From contig RECY01000026.1 of the NCBI GenBank assembly GCA_007693785.1, positions 310,001-374,000 on the forward strand: a DNA stretch of 64,000 nucleotides. The letters run 5' to 3'. Positions 9,059 to 16,054 of this stretch are shown here, in pieces. Origin of the DNA: Phycisphaerales bacterium. Lineage in GTDB: Bacteria > Planctomycetota > Phycisphaerae > Phycisphaerales > UBA1924. Within the stretch, counting starts at the first letter, position 1; the number at the start of each line of letters is the position of its first letter. A model generated the notes under the pieces. That model was given only the letters and a program-made list of their open reading frames with translations, did no database searches and was not told the DNA's origin. The position numbers were made by a program, and so were the translations under genes.

Positions 9059-9886
9059 GTGCCATTGCTGGAAGCGTCCAACCTGAGCAAGGTCTTCGGC
9101 GGCCGGGCCGTCGTGGACAACGTGGGGTTCACGGTTGAGCCGGCGGAGATCGTCGGGCTGCTCGGGCGGAACGGGGCCGGGAAGACCACCAGCTTCCGCA
9201 TGACGATCGGGATGATCGAGCCCGGGGGCGGGAAGGTCGTTTTCGACGGCAAGAACATCACGAACCTGCCGATGTACCGTCGGGCGCGACTCGGGATGGG
9301 GTACCTGAGCCAGGAGCCGAGCGTGTTCGGGCGGCTCACGTGCGAGCAGAACCTCCTGGCGATCCTGGAGACGCTCCCGATCTCGCGGGCCGAGCGGAAG
9401 CGCCGGGCGGCGGACCTGCTCGAGCAGTTCGGGCTCCGTCACAAGGCGAACCAGGCGGCCCGGACGTGCTCCGGCGGCGAGCGGCGCAAGCTTGAGATCG
9501 CGCGGTCGCTGATCACCAAGCCGAAGCTGATCTTGCTCGACGAGCCGTTCAGCGGTGTGGACCCGATCGCGGTGGAGGACCTGCAGGCCGAGATCCGCGG
9601 CTTGGCCGAGCGCGGGATCGCGTTTTTGATCACGGACCACAACGTGCAGCAGACGCTGCGGGTGTGCGACCGTGCGTACATCATCGACGGCGGGAAGAAG
9701 TTCGCGGAGGGCAAGCCGCGGGAGCTGATCAACGACGAGAAGGTGCGCCGGGTGTACCTCGGAACGCTGTTCCGGGGCGACGAGTTCGATGAGCCGTACG
9801 ACATGCGCCGTCGCCTCCGCGGCCCGACGCCGGAGAACGGGCACGGGGCCGAGCCGGTCGCGAGCCACCCGGGGAAGAAGCGATGA
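9059..9886 (+). CDS. lptB: LPS export ABC transporter ATP-binding protein
   Basis: Cytoplasmic ATPase that would power lipopolysaccharide extraction by LptF/LptG. Walker A is GLLGRNGAGKTT, the Q-loop lies in GMGYLSQEPSVFGRLT, the signature is CSGGERRKLEIARSL and Walker B is LILLDEPFSGVDPIAV; the sequence ITDHNVQQTL with the switch His is typical of LptB. The GTG start at 9059 was chosen because PLLEASNLSKVF is the normal N-terminus. The last 30 or so residues form a charged tail not usual in LptB. Its stop overlaps the next gene's start (ATGA), so the PEGA lipoprotein is co-translated. An LptF/LptG-type permease is encoded separately at 43046-44758. Confidence 0.94.
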   Translation: MPLLEASNLSKVFGGRAVVDNVGFTVEPAEIVGLLGRNGAGKTTSFRMTIGMIEPGGGKVVFDGKNITNLPMYRRARLGMGYLSQEPSVFGRLTCEQNLLAILETLPISRAERKRRAADLLEQFGLRHKANQAARTCSGGERRKLEIARSLITKPKLILLDEPFSGVDPIAVEDLQAEIRGLAERGIAFLITDHNVQQTLRVCDRAYIIDGGKKFAEGKPRELINDEKVRRVYLGTLFRGDEFDEPYDMRRRLRGPTPENGHGAEPVASHPGKKR

Positions 9887-10296
9887 GCGGGCGGACGCGG
9901 ATCGGTGGTGTGGTGTTGCTCGCGGCATTGTCGCTCGCGGGGTGCGTGGACCGGCGTTTGGTCATCACGAGCGAGCCGAGCGGGGCGCGGGTGTGGGTGA
10001 ACGACCTGGAGGTCGGTCGGACGCCGACGGAGACGGCCTTCAAGTTCCATGGCGTCTACGACGTGCGGCTGGAGCTGGAAGACCACGAGCCGAAGTGGAC
10101 AAGCCGCAAGACGCGGACGCCGATCTACGAGTACCCCCCGCTGGACCTGCTCGCCGAGGCGCTGCCGCTGCGGTTCCGGAACCATCAGAAGTGGCACTTC
10201 GAGCTGGAGCCGAGCCTGGAACGCGCGCAGCCGCGGGACGAGCTGGAGGCGGACCTGCTGGAGCGAGCGGGGGAGCTGCGGGATCGGGTGAATTAG
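9883..10296 (+). CDS. PEGA-domain lipoprotein
   Basis: 137-residue predicted lipoprotein. The signal peptide ends in a lipobox, LSLAGC, so the mature Cys would be lipidated. A PEGA-type beta domain follows (RLVITSEPSGARVWVNDLEVGRTP), a surface-protein fold of unknown ligand. A basic and acidic C-terminal helix, ELEADLLERAGELRDR, closes it. ATG overlaps the lptB stop by four bases, implying coupled translation. Its stop codon TAG shares bases with the TAA of the convergent gene ending at 10293. A link with LPS export is inferred only from the operon. Confidence 0.85.
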   Translation: MSGRTRIGGVVLLAALSLAGCVDRRLVITSEPSGARVWVNDLEVGRTPTETAFKFHGVYDVRLELEDHEPKWTSRKTRTPIYEYPPLDLLAEALPLRFRNHQKWHFELEPSLERAQPRDELEADLLERAGELRDRVN

Positions 10297-11045
10297 AACC
10301 AGATCTGCATCATGTTTCCAGTCTGCGGCTTCGGGTTCTCTGCGATGGTTTGAATCGGTACCCATCGCTCGCGAGGGGCATCCCATGCGAACACGAAAAC
10401 GAGGAAACCGTCATAGTACTCATTAGGCGCAGCCGGTAGCGTTGCCGGGATTTCGATATGCACGACACGCAAATTTGCTTGTCCAGGATCGAGTCGACTG
10501 TAAAATCTGTGAACGTCTCGGCTGCGAGAAGTCAGTCCGTTGGTCCCGAGTCGCATCTCATCCCGCGATCGAAGACGCACTTTAGTGATCGCCAGCCGCT
10601 TCGGGCCGAGCACGTCGGCGAAGGCCTTCCAGTTCTCCGGCGTGAAGTCGAGCGCCTGCAGGCGACGCCCGGTGAAATCAGGCTCGCGCCCGGAGAAGGC
10701 CACGATCTGGCGGACGTACTCGTCGAAATCGGGGTCGATGTAGAGCATGATGCGGGCGGCCGCGGCCTCGGCGAGCTGCTCCTGGGCGTGGGGGATCAAC
10801 GCCCTGCTCTCCAGAATGCGCGATTTGATCGTCGAGCGCGTGCCCTCGGGGTCGCGGCGGAGATCCGCGAGGTCCCGCAAGTCGCCGGATGCGGACTCGA
10901 CCCGCTGCGCGGCGGGTTCGTTGGCGGCGGGCGGAGCCGTGAACACTTGCTGCTGCGCTGACAGGTGTGGCAACACGTTGCGCACCATAAGAAAACCGGC
11001 AACAACAATAAGCAGCGCAACGAGAATATATCTTAATCGTGTCAT
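10293..11045 (-). CDS. Membrane-anchored protein of unknown function (copy B)
   Basis: 250 residues. An N-terminal helix (about residues 4-24, LRYILVALLIVVAGFLMV) anchors the protein; the rest would lie outside the cytoplasm. It is a paralogue of the protein at 12658-13413. Both have the block LYIDPDFD-x-Y, then SGR-x-PD, a late stretch with FAWD-x-x-R-x-RWVP, and both end in IWF. I recognise no known domain. It is the last gene of the six-gene minus-strand cluster, 28 bp after prepilin B. Its first codons are AT-rich compared with neighbouring genes. A role with the prepilins, such as a minor assembly component, is inference. Confidence 0.8.
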   Translation of the reverse strand: MTRLRYILVALLIVVAGFLMVRNVLPHLSAQQQVFTAPPAANEPAAQRVESASGDLRDLADLRRDPEGTRSTIKSRILESRALIPHAQEQLAEAAAARIMLYIDPDFDEYVRQIVAFSGREPDFTGRRLQALDFTPENWKAFADVLGPKRLAITKVRLRSRDEMRLGTNGLTSRSRDVHRFYSRLDPGQANLRVVHIEIPATLPAAPNEYYDGFLVFVFAWDAPRERWVPIQTIAENPKPQTGNMMQIWF

Positions 11046-11073
11046 GAAATATCCTGCGAAGTCTTTGTAATTT

Positions 11074-11826
11074 CTACCAGTCGCGGCCGTGGACGCCCTC
11101 GGGTGTGTCGGCGTAGATGAAGGCGGCGCTGACCCGCCAAGGGTGCTCGACGGGCGGGGTCGCGTCGGCCGCGGCGCGGAAGGCGGCCGCGCCGTCCGCG
11201 GCGAGCACCCCGCTCGGGATGGTCATGGCGGCGCGCCCCGCCCACAGCCAGTGATCGTCGTACATCAACGCCTTATTGGACGGATACGCGACTTCGGACG
11301 TTCGGACCGCACGGAGCAGGTGGGCCGTTTGTCCCTGATCTCCAAACCCACCGGGGCGGAACAGTCGCGGGTCGGCCATGAACGCGTGGCTGTAGATGTA
11401 GCTCGGGAGCGTCCATGAGTATCCACCGCTTGGCAAATCCTGGATCCACGGCTCGCCCGGCCTGAACTGAACGTCCGGATTCAGCCACGTGGTGTAATGC
11501 TCTCGCCAAGGGGCGACGCCCTCCATGACATACGGCCACCCGTAACGCAAGCGGAAAGGATGGAGCATGAGACCACCCCCGATGCGGGCATACTCAGGCG
11601 TGTCATACAGCGCGTCGGCGGGAAGGATCGGGTACCGCCCGTCGTGCACGCCGGTGTAGAGCTCGACCGAGTGCCCAAGCTGACGGAGGTTGCTCAGGAC
11701 CTTCGCGCGATCGGCCGCGCTCCGCGCCCCGGCGAGTGCCGGGACGCTGAGCGCGATCAGGATCGCGATGATCGAGATCGCGACGAGGAGTTCGATGATG
11801 CTAAACGCATCGCGATGCGCGGGCAT
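11074..11826 (-). CDS. Type IV pilin-like prepilin (copy B)
   Basis: 250-residue prepilin. A short basic leader ends RDA before the class III cleavage/methylation motif F-S-I-I-E-L-L, with Glu at +5, and the hydrophobic helix VAISIIAILIALSVPALAGAR. The globular part contains YIYSHAF and a late ADG motif (VLAADGAAAF) similar to that of planctomycete DUF1559-type prepilins. It ends GVHGRDW. The ATG at 11826 is preferred over GTG at 11838. It is a paralogue of the gene at 11849-12610 and lies 22 bp after that gene's stop. Prepilin peptidase and assembly ATPase are not in the window, so it must use machinery encoded elsewhere. Confidence 0.88.
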   Translation of the reverse strand: MPAHRDAFSIIELLVAISIIAILIALSVPALAGARSAADRAKVLSNLRQLGHSVELYTGVHDGRYPILPADALYDTPEYARIGGGLMLHPFRLRYGWPYVMEGVAPWREHYTTWLNPDVQFRPGEPWIQDLPSGGYSWTLPSYIYSHAFMADPRLFRPGGFGDQGQTAHLLRAVRTSEVAYPSNKALMYDDHWLWAGRAAMTIPSGVLAADGAAAFRAAADATPPVEHPWRVSAAFIYADTPEGVHGRDW

Positions 11827-11848
11827 GTGCGTATCCACTATTGGTTGA

Positions 11849-12610
11849 CTACCAGTCTCGTCCGCCCGCGCCGCCTGGGGTGTCGCTGTAGCGGATGCCG
11901 CGCCCGCCGATGAAGGGGGTCGGGATGGGGGGAGTGGCGTTCTCGTCGAGGCGCATCACGACCGAGCCGTCGGCGGCGAGCACGGCGCGGGGGTCGGTCG
12001 GTCGTGGGTCGCGGGTCAGGTATTCGCGTTTGGCGTCATAGAGCAGCGCTTTGCTCGAAGGGTGCGTCACATCGGACGTGCGCACAGGGCGGATGAGCGT
12101 GATCAGTTCATCCGTCGAGGTCGGCGGGTTCGGAGCGAACAGGCGCGGGCGGGCTTGGAACGCGTGGCTGTAGTGGTAGCTGGGGTCGTTGTCGCGAATG
12201 GTGCCGGGCGCATCGCTGCGGAGTTTCCAAGGCTCGCCGGGCTCGATGGGGGCGCCGGGGTTGACCCACGTGCTGTAGTGCTCGCGCCACGGGGCGATTT
12301 CGTGCATGAGCGCGGGCCAGGAAATTCGGAGCTGGAACGGATAGGTCGAGGAGAGTGTCTGGCTCTGCCCATTTGGTTCCAGAGAAAGCCATTGTCCACG
12401 TTCGGCGAACGGATATGTCTCGCTGTACCGCCCGATGTACTGCTGAAAGATGACTCCAACTTGGCGGAGATTGCTGAGTGTGACGGTTGTTCTGGCCTGC
12501 GACCGAGCCGAGGCAAGCACAGGGATGAGGATTCCAAGCAACACCGCAATAATGGCGATGGAAACCATGAGTTCAACAATGGTAAATGCGTGTGGCTTTG
12601 TGCGACGCAT
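11849..12610 (-). CDS. Type IV pilin-like prepilin (copy A)
   Basis: 253-residue prepilin with leader MRRTKPHA, cleavage motif F-T-I-V-E-L-M and helix VSIAIIAVLLGILIPVLASARSQ. It shares with copy B the sequences TLSNLRQVG (SNLRQLG in B), IAPWREHY-x-TW-x-NP, SYHYSHAF, RPVRTSDV, VLAADG and the ending GGRDW. The frame is open to an ATG at 12640, but 12610 gives a leader of usual length. It follows copy A of the anchored IWF protein by 47 bp. The proteins may be pseudopilins of a secretion or surface fibre system; that is inference from the N-terminal signal. Confidence 0.87.
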   Translation of the reverse strand: MRRTKPHAFTIVELMVSIAIIAVLLGILIPVLASARSQARTTVTLSNLRQVGVIFQQYIGRYSETYPFAERGQWLSLEPNGQSQTLSSTYPFQLRISWPALMHEIAPWREHYSTWVNPGAPIEPGEPWKLRSDAPGTIRDNDPSYHYSHAFQARPRLFAPNPPTSTDELITLIRPVRTSDVTHPSSKALLYDAKREYLTRDPRPTDPRAVLAADGSVVMRLDENATPPIPTPFIGGRGIRYSDTPGGAGGRDW

Positions 12611-12657
12611 GGTGTGTCTAGGTGTCGATATGATCCGCATTGCCGGGTCGCCGGACT

Positions 12658-13413
12658 CTAGAACCAGATGGGCCGTTGAATATTGTCGTCATCAATTATG
12701 CCACTTGCGGCTCCGCTCGCGAGCGGTACCCATCGCCCACGTGAACGGTCCCATGCGAATGTAAGCACGAGCAAGCCGCGGTATGTGCCGGCGGTTCCCG
12801 GAAGTTTAGCCGGCCAAGCGAGGTGAATGACGTCCGTGTTTGGTTCATGCATGGGGATGTCACTATATCGCCCTTGGCTGCAGCCTTGCGTAATGATCGA
12901 TCCGCCACCAGTCCATGAACCGTTCTCGCCGCCACGGAGAACGAAGACCGTTCCGGGATCGATCGCAGTTACGCTGCGATTGGCGAGCGATGTCCACCGA
13001 TCCCGCTCTAATGGTCGTCCGAAGAGGGTAAGCGATTCTAAGTCCGGCTGCCGCCCGGAAACATGCCTCATGTGCTCGATATACCGATCGAAATCAGGAT
13101 CAATGTAAAGTAGAACACGGTTTCGAGCCAGTTCCGTCAGTTGTGGACGTGCCCGGATCGGATGCTGGCTGAGTGCTTGACGGATCTGGGCTTCGATGTC
13201 GATGGCATGCCGATCCAGATCCGAAACGGCGTCCTCTCGGTCGCGGAGTTCGTACCGATCAAAATCAAGCTCTGCGACGAACCCGGCCGCGGGAGAGGGC
13301 GAGAAAGCCTCTCCCGTGCTGTGTCGGCTGGGCATTACGCGGATCGCCAAAAATATAATCCCGGTAAACAGTATACCAAAAGCGATAATAATCTTTATAT
13401 GTTTTATGCCCAT
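12658..13413 (-). CDS. Membrane-anchored protein of unknown function (copy A)
   Basis: 251 residues. N-terminal anchor IIIAFGILFTGIIFLAIRVM, then a probable extracytoplasmic domain. Paralogue of the protein at 10293-11045: shared LYIDPDFDRYI, SGRQPD, FAWDRSRGRWVPL and terminal IWF. Start ATG 13413 is preferred to an in-frame start at 13452, which would overlap the upstream gene and add a charged extension ahead of the helix. The first 25 codons are strikingly AT-rich (many ATA, ATT, TTT), unlike the rest of the window. It is the first of the paralogue pairs in the A-B-B-A order anchored-prepilin-prepilin-anchored. No domain recognised. Confidence 0.8.
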   Translation of the reverse strand: MGIKHIKIIIAFGILFTGIIFLAIRVMPSRHSTGEAFSPSPAAGFVAELDFDRYELRDREDAVSDLDRHAIDIEAQIRQALSQHPIRARPQLTELARNRVLLYIDPDFDRYIEHMRHVSGRQPDLESLTLFGRPLERDRWTSLANRSVTAIDPGTVFVLRGGENGSWTGGGSIITQGCSQGRYSDIPMHEPNTDVIHLAWPAKLPGTAGTYRGLLVLTFAWDRSRGRWVPLASGAASGIIDDDNIQRPIWF

Positions 13414-13421
13414 GTTATTAA

Positions 13422-13718
13422 TTAATAGGGCACACATTCGCCGTACCGACAAATCGCTAACACATATAGGCCAAGGTCATCTTCGCCTTCGTTTTTTCCA
13501 CAGCCGATAAATAGTCGACTGCACTGGCCATCTGGGGTTATGACATGCAAAAGCGCTGCGCAGTTAATCGTATGGCAGAGCAAAGGGTCTTGTGTATGGC
13601 ACGCTTTGCATTCGCCGGCAGTAATTTGTGCAGGATCTCCGTAAACAGTTCCGGTGACTGCAGCTAATGTGGTGGCCACGAACAGGCATGTGGCTGCATA
13701 AAAATTAAACTTTAGCAT
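13422..13718 (-). CDS. Small secreted cysteine-rich protein
   Basis: 98 residues. A signal peptide (MLKFNFYAATCLFVATTLAAV...) should be cut near TVYG, leaving a mature chain of about 70 residues with eight cysteines, an even number that suggests four disulfides. One pair forms CKACH, which matches the c-type haem motif CxxCH; a single-haem cytochrome is therefore a less likely alternative. Start ATG 13718 is preferred to TTG 13733, which would overlap the preceding stop. It sits directly after a MauE/DoxX-like gene. In other bacteria MauE-type proteins help oxidise cysteines in exported partners, so this protein is the likely client (inference). Confidence 0.72.
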   Translation of the reverse strand: MLKFNFYAATCLFVATTLAAVTGTVYGDPAQITAGECKACHTQDPLLCHTINCAALLHVITPDGQCSRLFIGCGKNEGEDDLGLYVLAICRYGECVPY

Positions 13719-13729
13719 TTTTGTGTCTT

Positions 13730-14197
13730 TCAATTATTTGGTTGCTCACAATACATATAAATTCTGAGCACCAATAGTGATGCTCCCCCCAGCAGGACGT
13801 TCCGCCAGAGGGCAACGATAAACGCGTGGACGCCGAACCATTCGGCGACGCGATCGGAACCGAGGCCGCAGCCGCACCCGCCGGGGGTGGTCCCGAGCAA
13901 TCGCTCGGCTGCGAGGTAGACGCTGAAGAGTGCCAGAAGTGCGAGGGCCGCTCCGGCGGCGAGCAGGGCTTGCTTGCCGGAGATCAACCACGCGGCGAGC
14001 AGGACTTCGACGAAGCCCAGTGCGGCCGCCGCGGTTTCGAGGTTGTGCTCGCCGATCGTGCCGGTGATCCACGCGGACGAGGCCATCGCCTCGGCCGTGG
14101 ACGCCGGGGCTGCGAGCTTGGCGAAGCCCGCGAAGAGGAAGACGCTGCTGAGCATCAGCGTGGCACCGGTTGCGATGTGGCCCATCCCATCTCGCAT
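13730..14197 (-). CDS. MauE/DoxX-like redox-associated membrane protein
   Basis: 155-residue integral membrane protein with four predicted helices: LMLSSVFLFAGFAKLA, ALGFVEVLLAAWLI, AALALLALFSVYLAAE and FIVALWRNVLLGGASLLVL. The loop after helix 3 holds the motif GGCGCGLGS, matching the conserved C-x-C-x-G loop of MauE-type proteins. Members of this family act in periplasmic disulfide or redox chemistry, MauE being needed to make the disulfide-rich subunit of methylamine dehydrogenase. The gene leads a minus-strand cluster and is followed closely by a small eight-cysteine secreted protein. Specific partner is inferred from position. Confidence 0.82.
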   Translation of the reverse strand: MRDGMGHIATGATLMLSSVFLFAGFAKLAAPASTAEAMASSAWITGTIGEHNLETAAAALGFVEVLLAAWLISGKQALLAAGAALALLALFSVYLAAERLLGTTPGGCGCGLGSDRVAEWFGVHAFIVALWRNVLLGGASLLVLRIYMYCEQPNN

Positions 14198-14319
14198 AGC
14201 ATCAAACTAGCTGGGCGGGGGATAGCCGTGCAAGCCCTTTGTGTCGGTATTTTTGTTAAAATTTTGACGAGCGTAATTATTTGCGTTCTGTGACCGGGCG
14301 ACCCCCTCTGTTGGAGGGG
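14198..14319 (-). promoter_or_regulatory. AT-rich leader upstream of the six-gene cluster; weak hairpin
   Basis: Between the hydrolase stop and the MauE-like start. Bases 14240-14282 form a markedly AT-rich patch in an otherwise GC-rich region, a plausible promoter for the minus-strand cluster; I cannot assign -35 and -10 boxes with confidence. A small hairpin (CCCCTC/GAGGGG, 14303-14319) lies right at the hydrolase stop and might be a weak terminator. Confidence 0.35.
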
Positions 14320-15666
14320 TTACTTCCCCCCGGCCCGCTCGAAGAACGCCAGCATCGCCTCCGTCGCGGCATCGCTCGGCTCGCCGGTGCCCATGCCGGA
14401 GCGGATGGCTTGTCGCTCGCTCTCCCAGACGGTCATGCCGTGGCACATGCGATCGGCGCTGAAAAACTCGGCCTTTCCGGGGTTCAGCGTGTTGATGACT
14501 TCGACGATCCACTCGTGGTCGCGCCGGTCGCAGACGAAGTCGTAGGAGCCGTGGATCGCGAGGACGTGCGTCTCCACGAGGCTCCACGCGTTGGCCCACT
14601 GGCTGTCGTGGAGCTCCGTGAAGAACCGGACGCTTCTGCCCGCGGAGACGCTGTCGGTGGGTTGGAAACCATACTGCGCGAGATCGGGATGTCGATCTAA
14701 GATTTCAGAAGGATGCAGGCGTGCGTAAAGGAGAAGCGACCAGAACTTGGCGTAGGCGTCGGCGACGAGGTTGAGCTGGGCGGCGTTCGCGCCGGTGAGG
14801 GCGGCCTGGCGTCGGACGTTGGCGATCATGTACTCGGTCCAGGGGACGAAGCCGGTGCCGAAGACGACGACGCCCGCGACGTCCTGCTCGGCCGCCAGCA
14901 GCGGCGCCTGGATGCCGCCCATTGAGATCCCGACGAGGAAGACGCGGCTTGGGTCGATGTCGGGGTGGCTTTTGAGGGTGGTGAGGGCGGCTCGGAAGGC
15001 CTGCATCTCCTCGTCGAAGCCGTACTCGTCGCAGGGGGGGCCGGCGGAGTCGCCGACACCGGGCTTGTCGACCATGAAGACGGCGTAGCCGGCGCGGGCG
15101 ACGTCCTGGATGCATTTGAGCAGGCCGCGGTCGGCGATCGTGGTGGCGTCCATGGAGCCGCAGGAGATGCCCTGGATGAAGAAGACGGCCGGGAGCGGCC
15201 CGTCGGCGTCGTCGGGGCGCGTGAGGATGGACCGGACGGCGTAGCCGTGGTGCGTCATGACCTCGCCGTAGGTGGTCGTGGTGCCGGGGAGTTCGAGGGC
15301 CCGCCGAGCGAGGGTGACGGGGCGGGTGATCGTCTCGCCCTGTCGCCAGAGGGTGAGCTGCAGGGCCTGTCCCTCGGCCCCGTGGCGGAGGGCGTCGGAG
15401 AGGGCCTGGTGGGTGGGGGTGGGGTGGTCGTTGATGGCGGTGATGCGGTCGCCGGCGAGGACGCCGGCGCGTTCGGCCGCCCCGCCGGGGATGAGCCCGG
15501 CGATCGCGACGCCGCGTGCGTCCCCGTCGGCGTAGCCGAGCTGGACGCCGAGGACCCCGCGCCGAGCCAGCGTGGGCTCGTCGGGGTGGAGCGGGTCGGC
15601 GAGGGCGGACGGGGCGAAAGCGATCGAGGCGAGCAGGGTCAGGATCAGGGTGAGCATCGCGGGCAT
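14320..15666 (-). CDS. Secreted PDZ-domain alpha/beta hydrolase
   Basis: 448 residues. A signal peptide (MPAMLTLILTLLASIAFAPSALA) targets export. A PDZ domain follows (about residues 35-125; GVLGVQLGYADGDARGVAI and GERAGVLAGDRITAIND-like text), then an alpha/beta hydrolase fold with nucleophile Ser in GISMGG, acid in SYDFVCDRRDH and His in CHGMT. Similar proteins are annotated as alpha/beta hydrolases of unknown substrate. The PDZ module probably binds a peptide or C-terminus. Start ATG at 15666 is chosen because it begins the signal peptide; the frame is open further upstream. It is transcribed toward the MauE-like cluster, 122 bp before it. Confidence 0.85.
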   Translation of the reverse strand: MPAMLTLILTLLASIAFAPSALADPLHPDEPTLARRGVLGVQLGYADGDARGVAIAGLIPGGAAERAGVLAGDRITAINDHPTPTHQALSDALRHGAEGQALQLTLWRQGETITRPVTLARRALELPGTTTTYGEVMTHHGYAVRSILTRPDDADGPLPAVFFIQGISCGSMDATTIADRGLLKCIQDVARAGYAVFMVDKPGVGDSAGPPCDEYGFDEEMQAFRAALTTLKSHPDIDPSRVFLVGISMGGIQAPLLAAEQDVAGVVVFGTGFVPWTEYMIANVRRQAALTGANAAQLNLVADAYAKFWSLLLYARLHPSEILDRHPDLAQYGFQPTDSVSAGRSVRFFTELHDSQWANAWSLVETHVLAIHGSYDFVCDRRDHEWIVEVINTLNPGKAEFFSADRMCHGMTVWESERQAIRSGMGTGEPSDAATEAMLAFFERAGGK

Positions 15667-16054
15667 GGGCGGCCTCCGGACGGGGCTTCTGGCCCCGACG
15701 CCTGTTCTCATACTTGTGGATTTCAGAATAGTTGCGGGGGAGGGGGGAAGAGAAGTGGGAGCCCTCACCCCGGCCCTCTCCCGGGGGCGGGAGAGTCGGC
15801 GATCTCGGCTTTGGCCCTCTGGCACTTTGCTGATTTAGCCATATTCCGCCTCGGCTCCTCTGCCTCGCTTTGCTCGCCACCTTCCTTGGCGTGAGCGGGG
15901 AAGGGCAGGGGAGCACGGGTTGGCTCGGAAGCCAAGCCGTAGCACTGGATGGGATCGGGGGAGCCCGGCTTGGTCGGGTTGCGGCTAGCATCCGCCCCCG
16001 CTTGGGTGCGTGCGGTGTTGGTAGCGTTGGGCGGGGATCCGAAAGGAGCGGCTT
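15667..16054. other. Intergenic region with a CCCTCACCCC-type hairpin repeat
   Basis: 388 bp between divergent genes. At 15762-15795 it carries CCCTCACCCCGGCCCTCTCC followed by a 7-bp hairpin (CTCTCCC/GGGAGAG, loop GGGGGC). That string resembles a REP-type repeat seen in many unrelated bacterial genomes. AT-richer sequence at 15700-15730 may hold the hydrolase promoter. A good ribosome site (AAAGGAG, near 16041) precedes the plus-strand gene. No open frame here looks coding. Confidence 0.55.
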
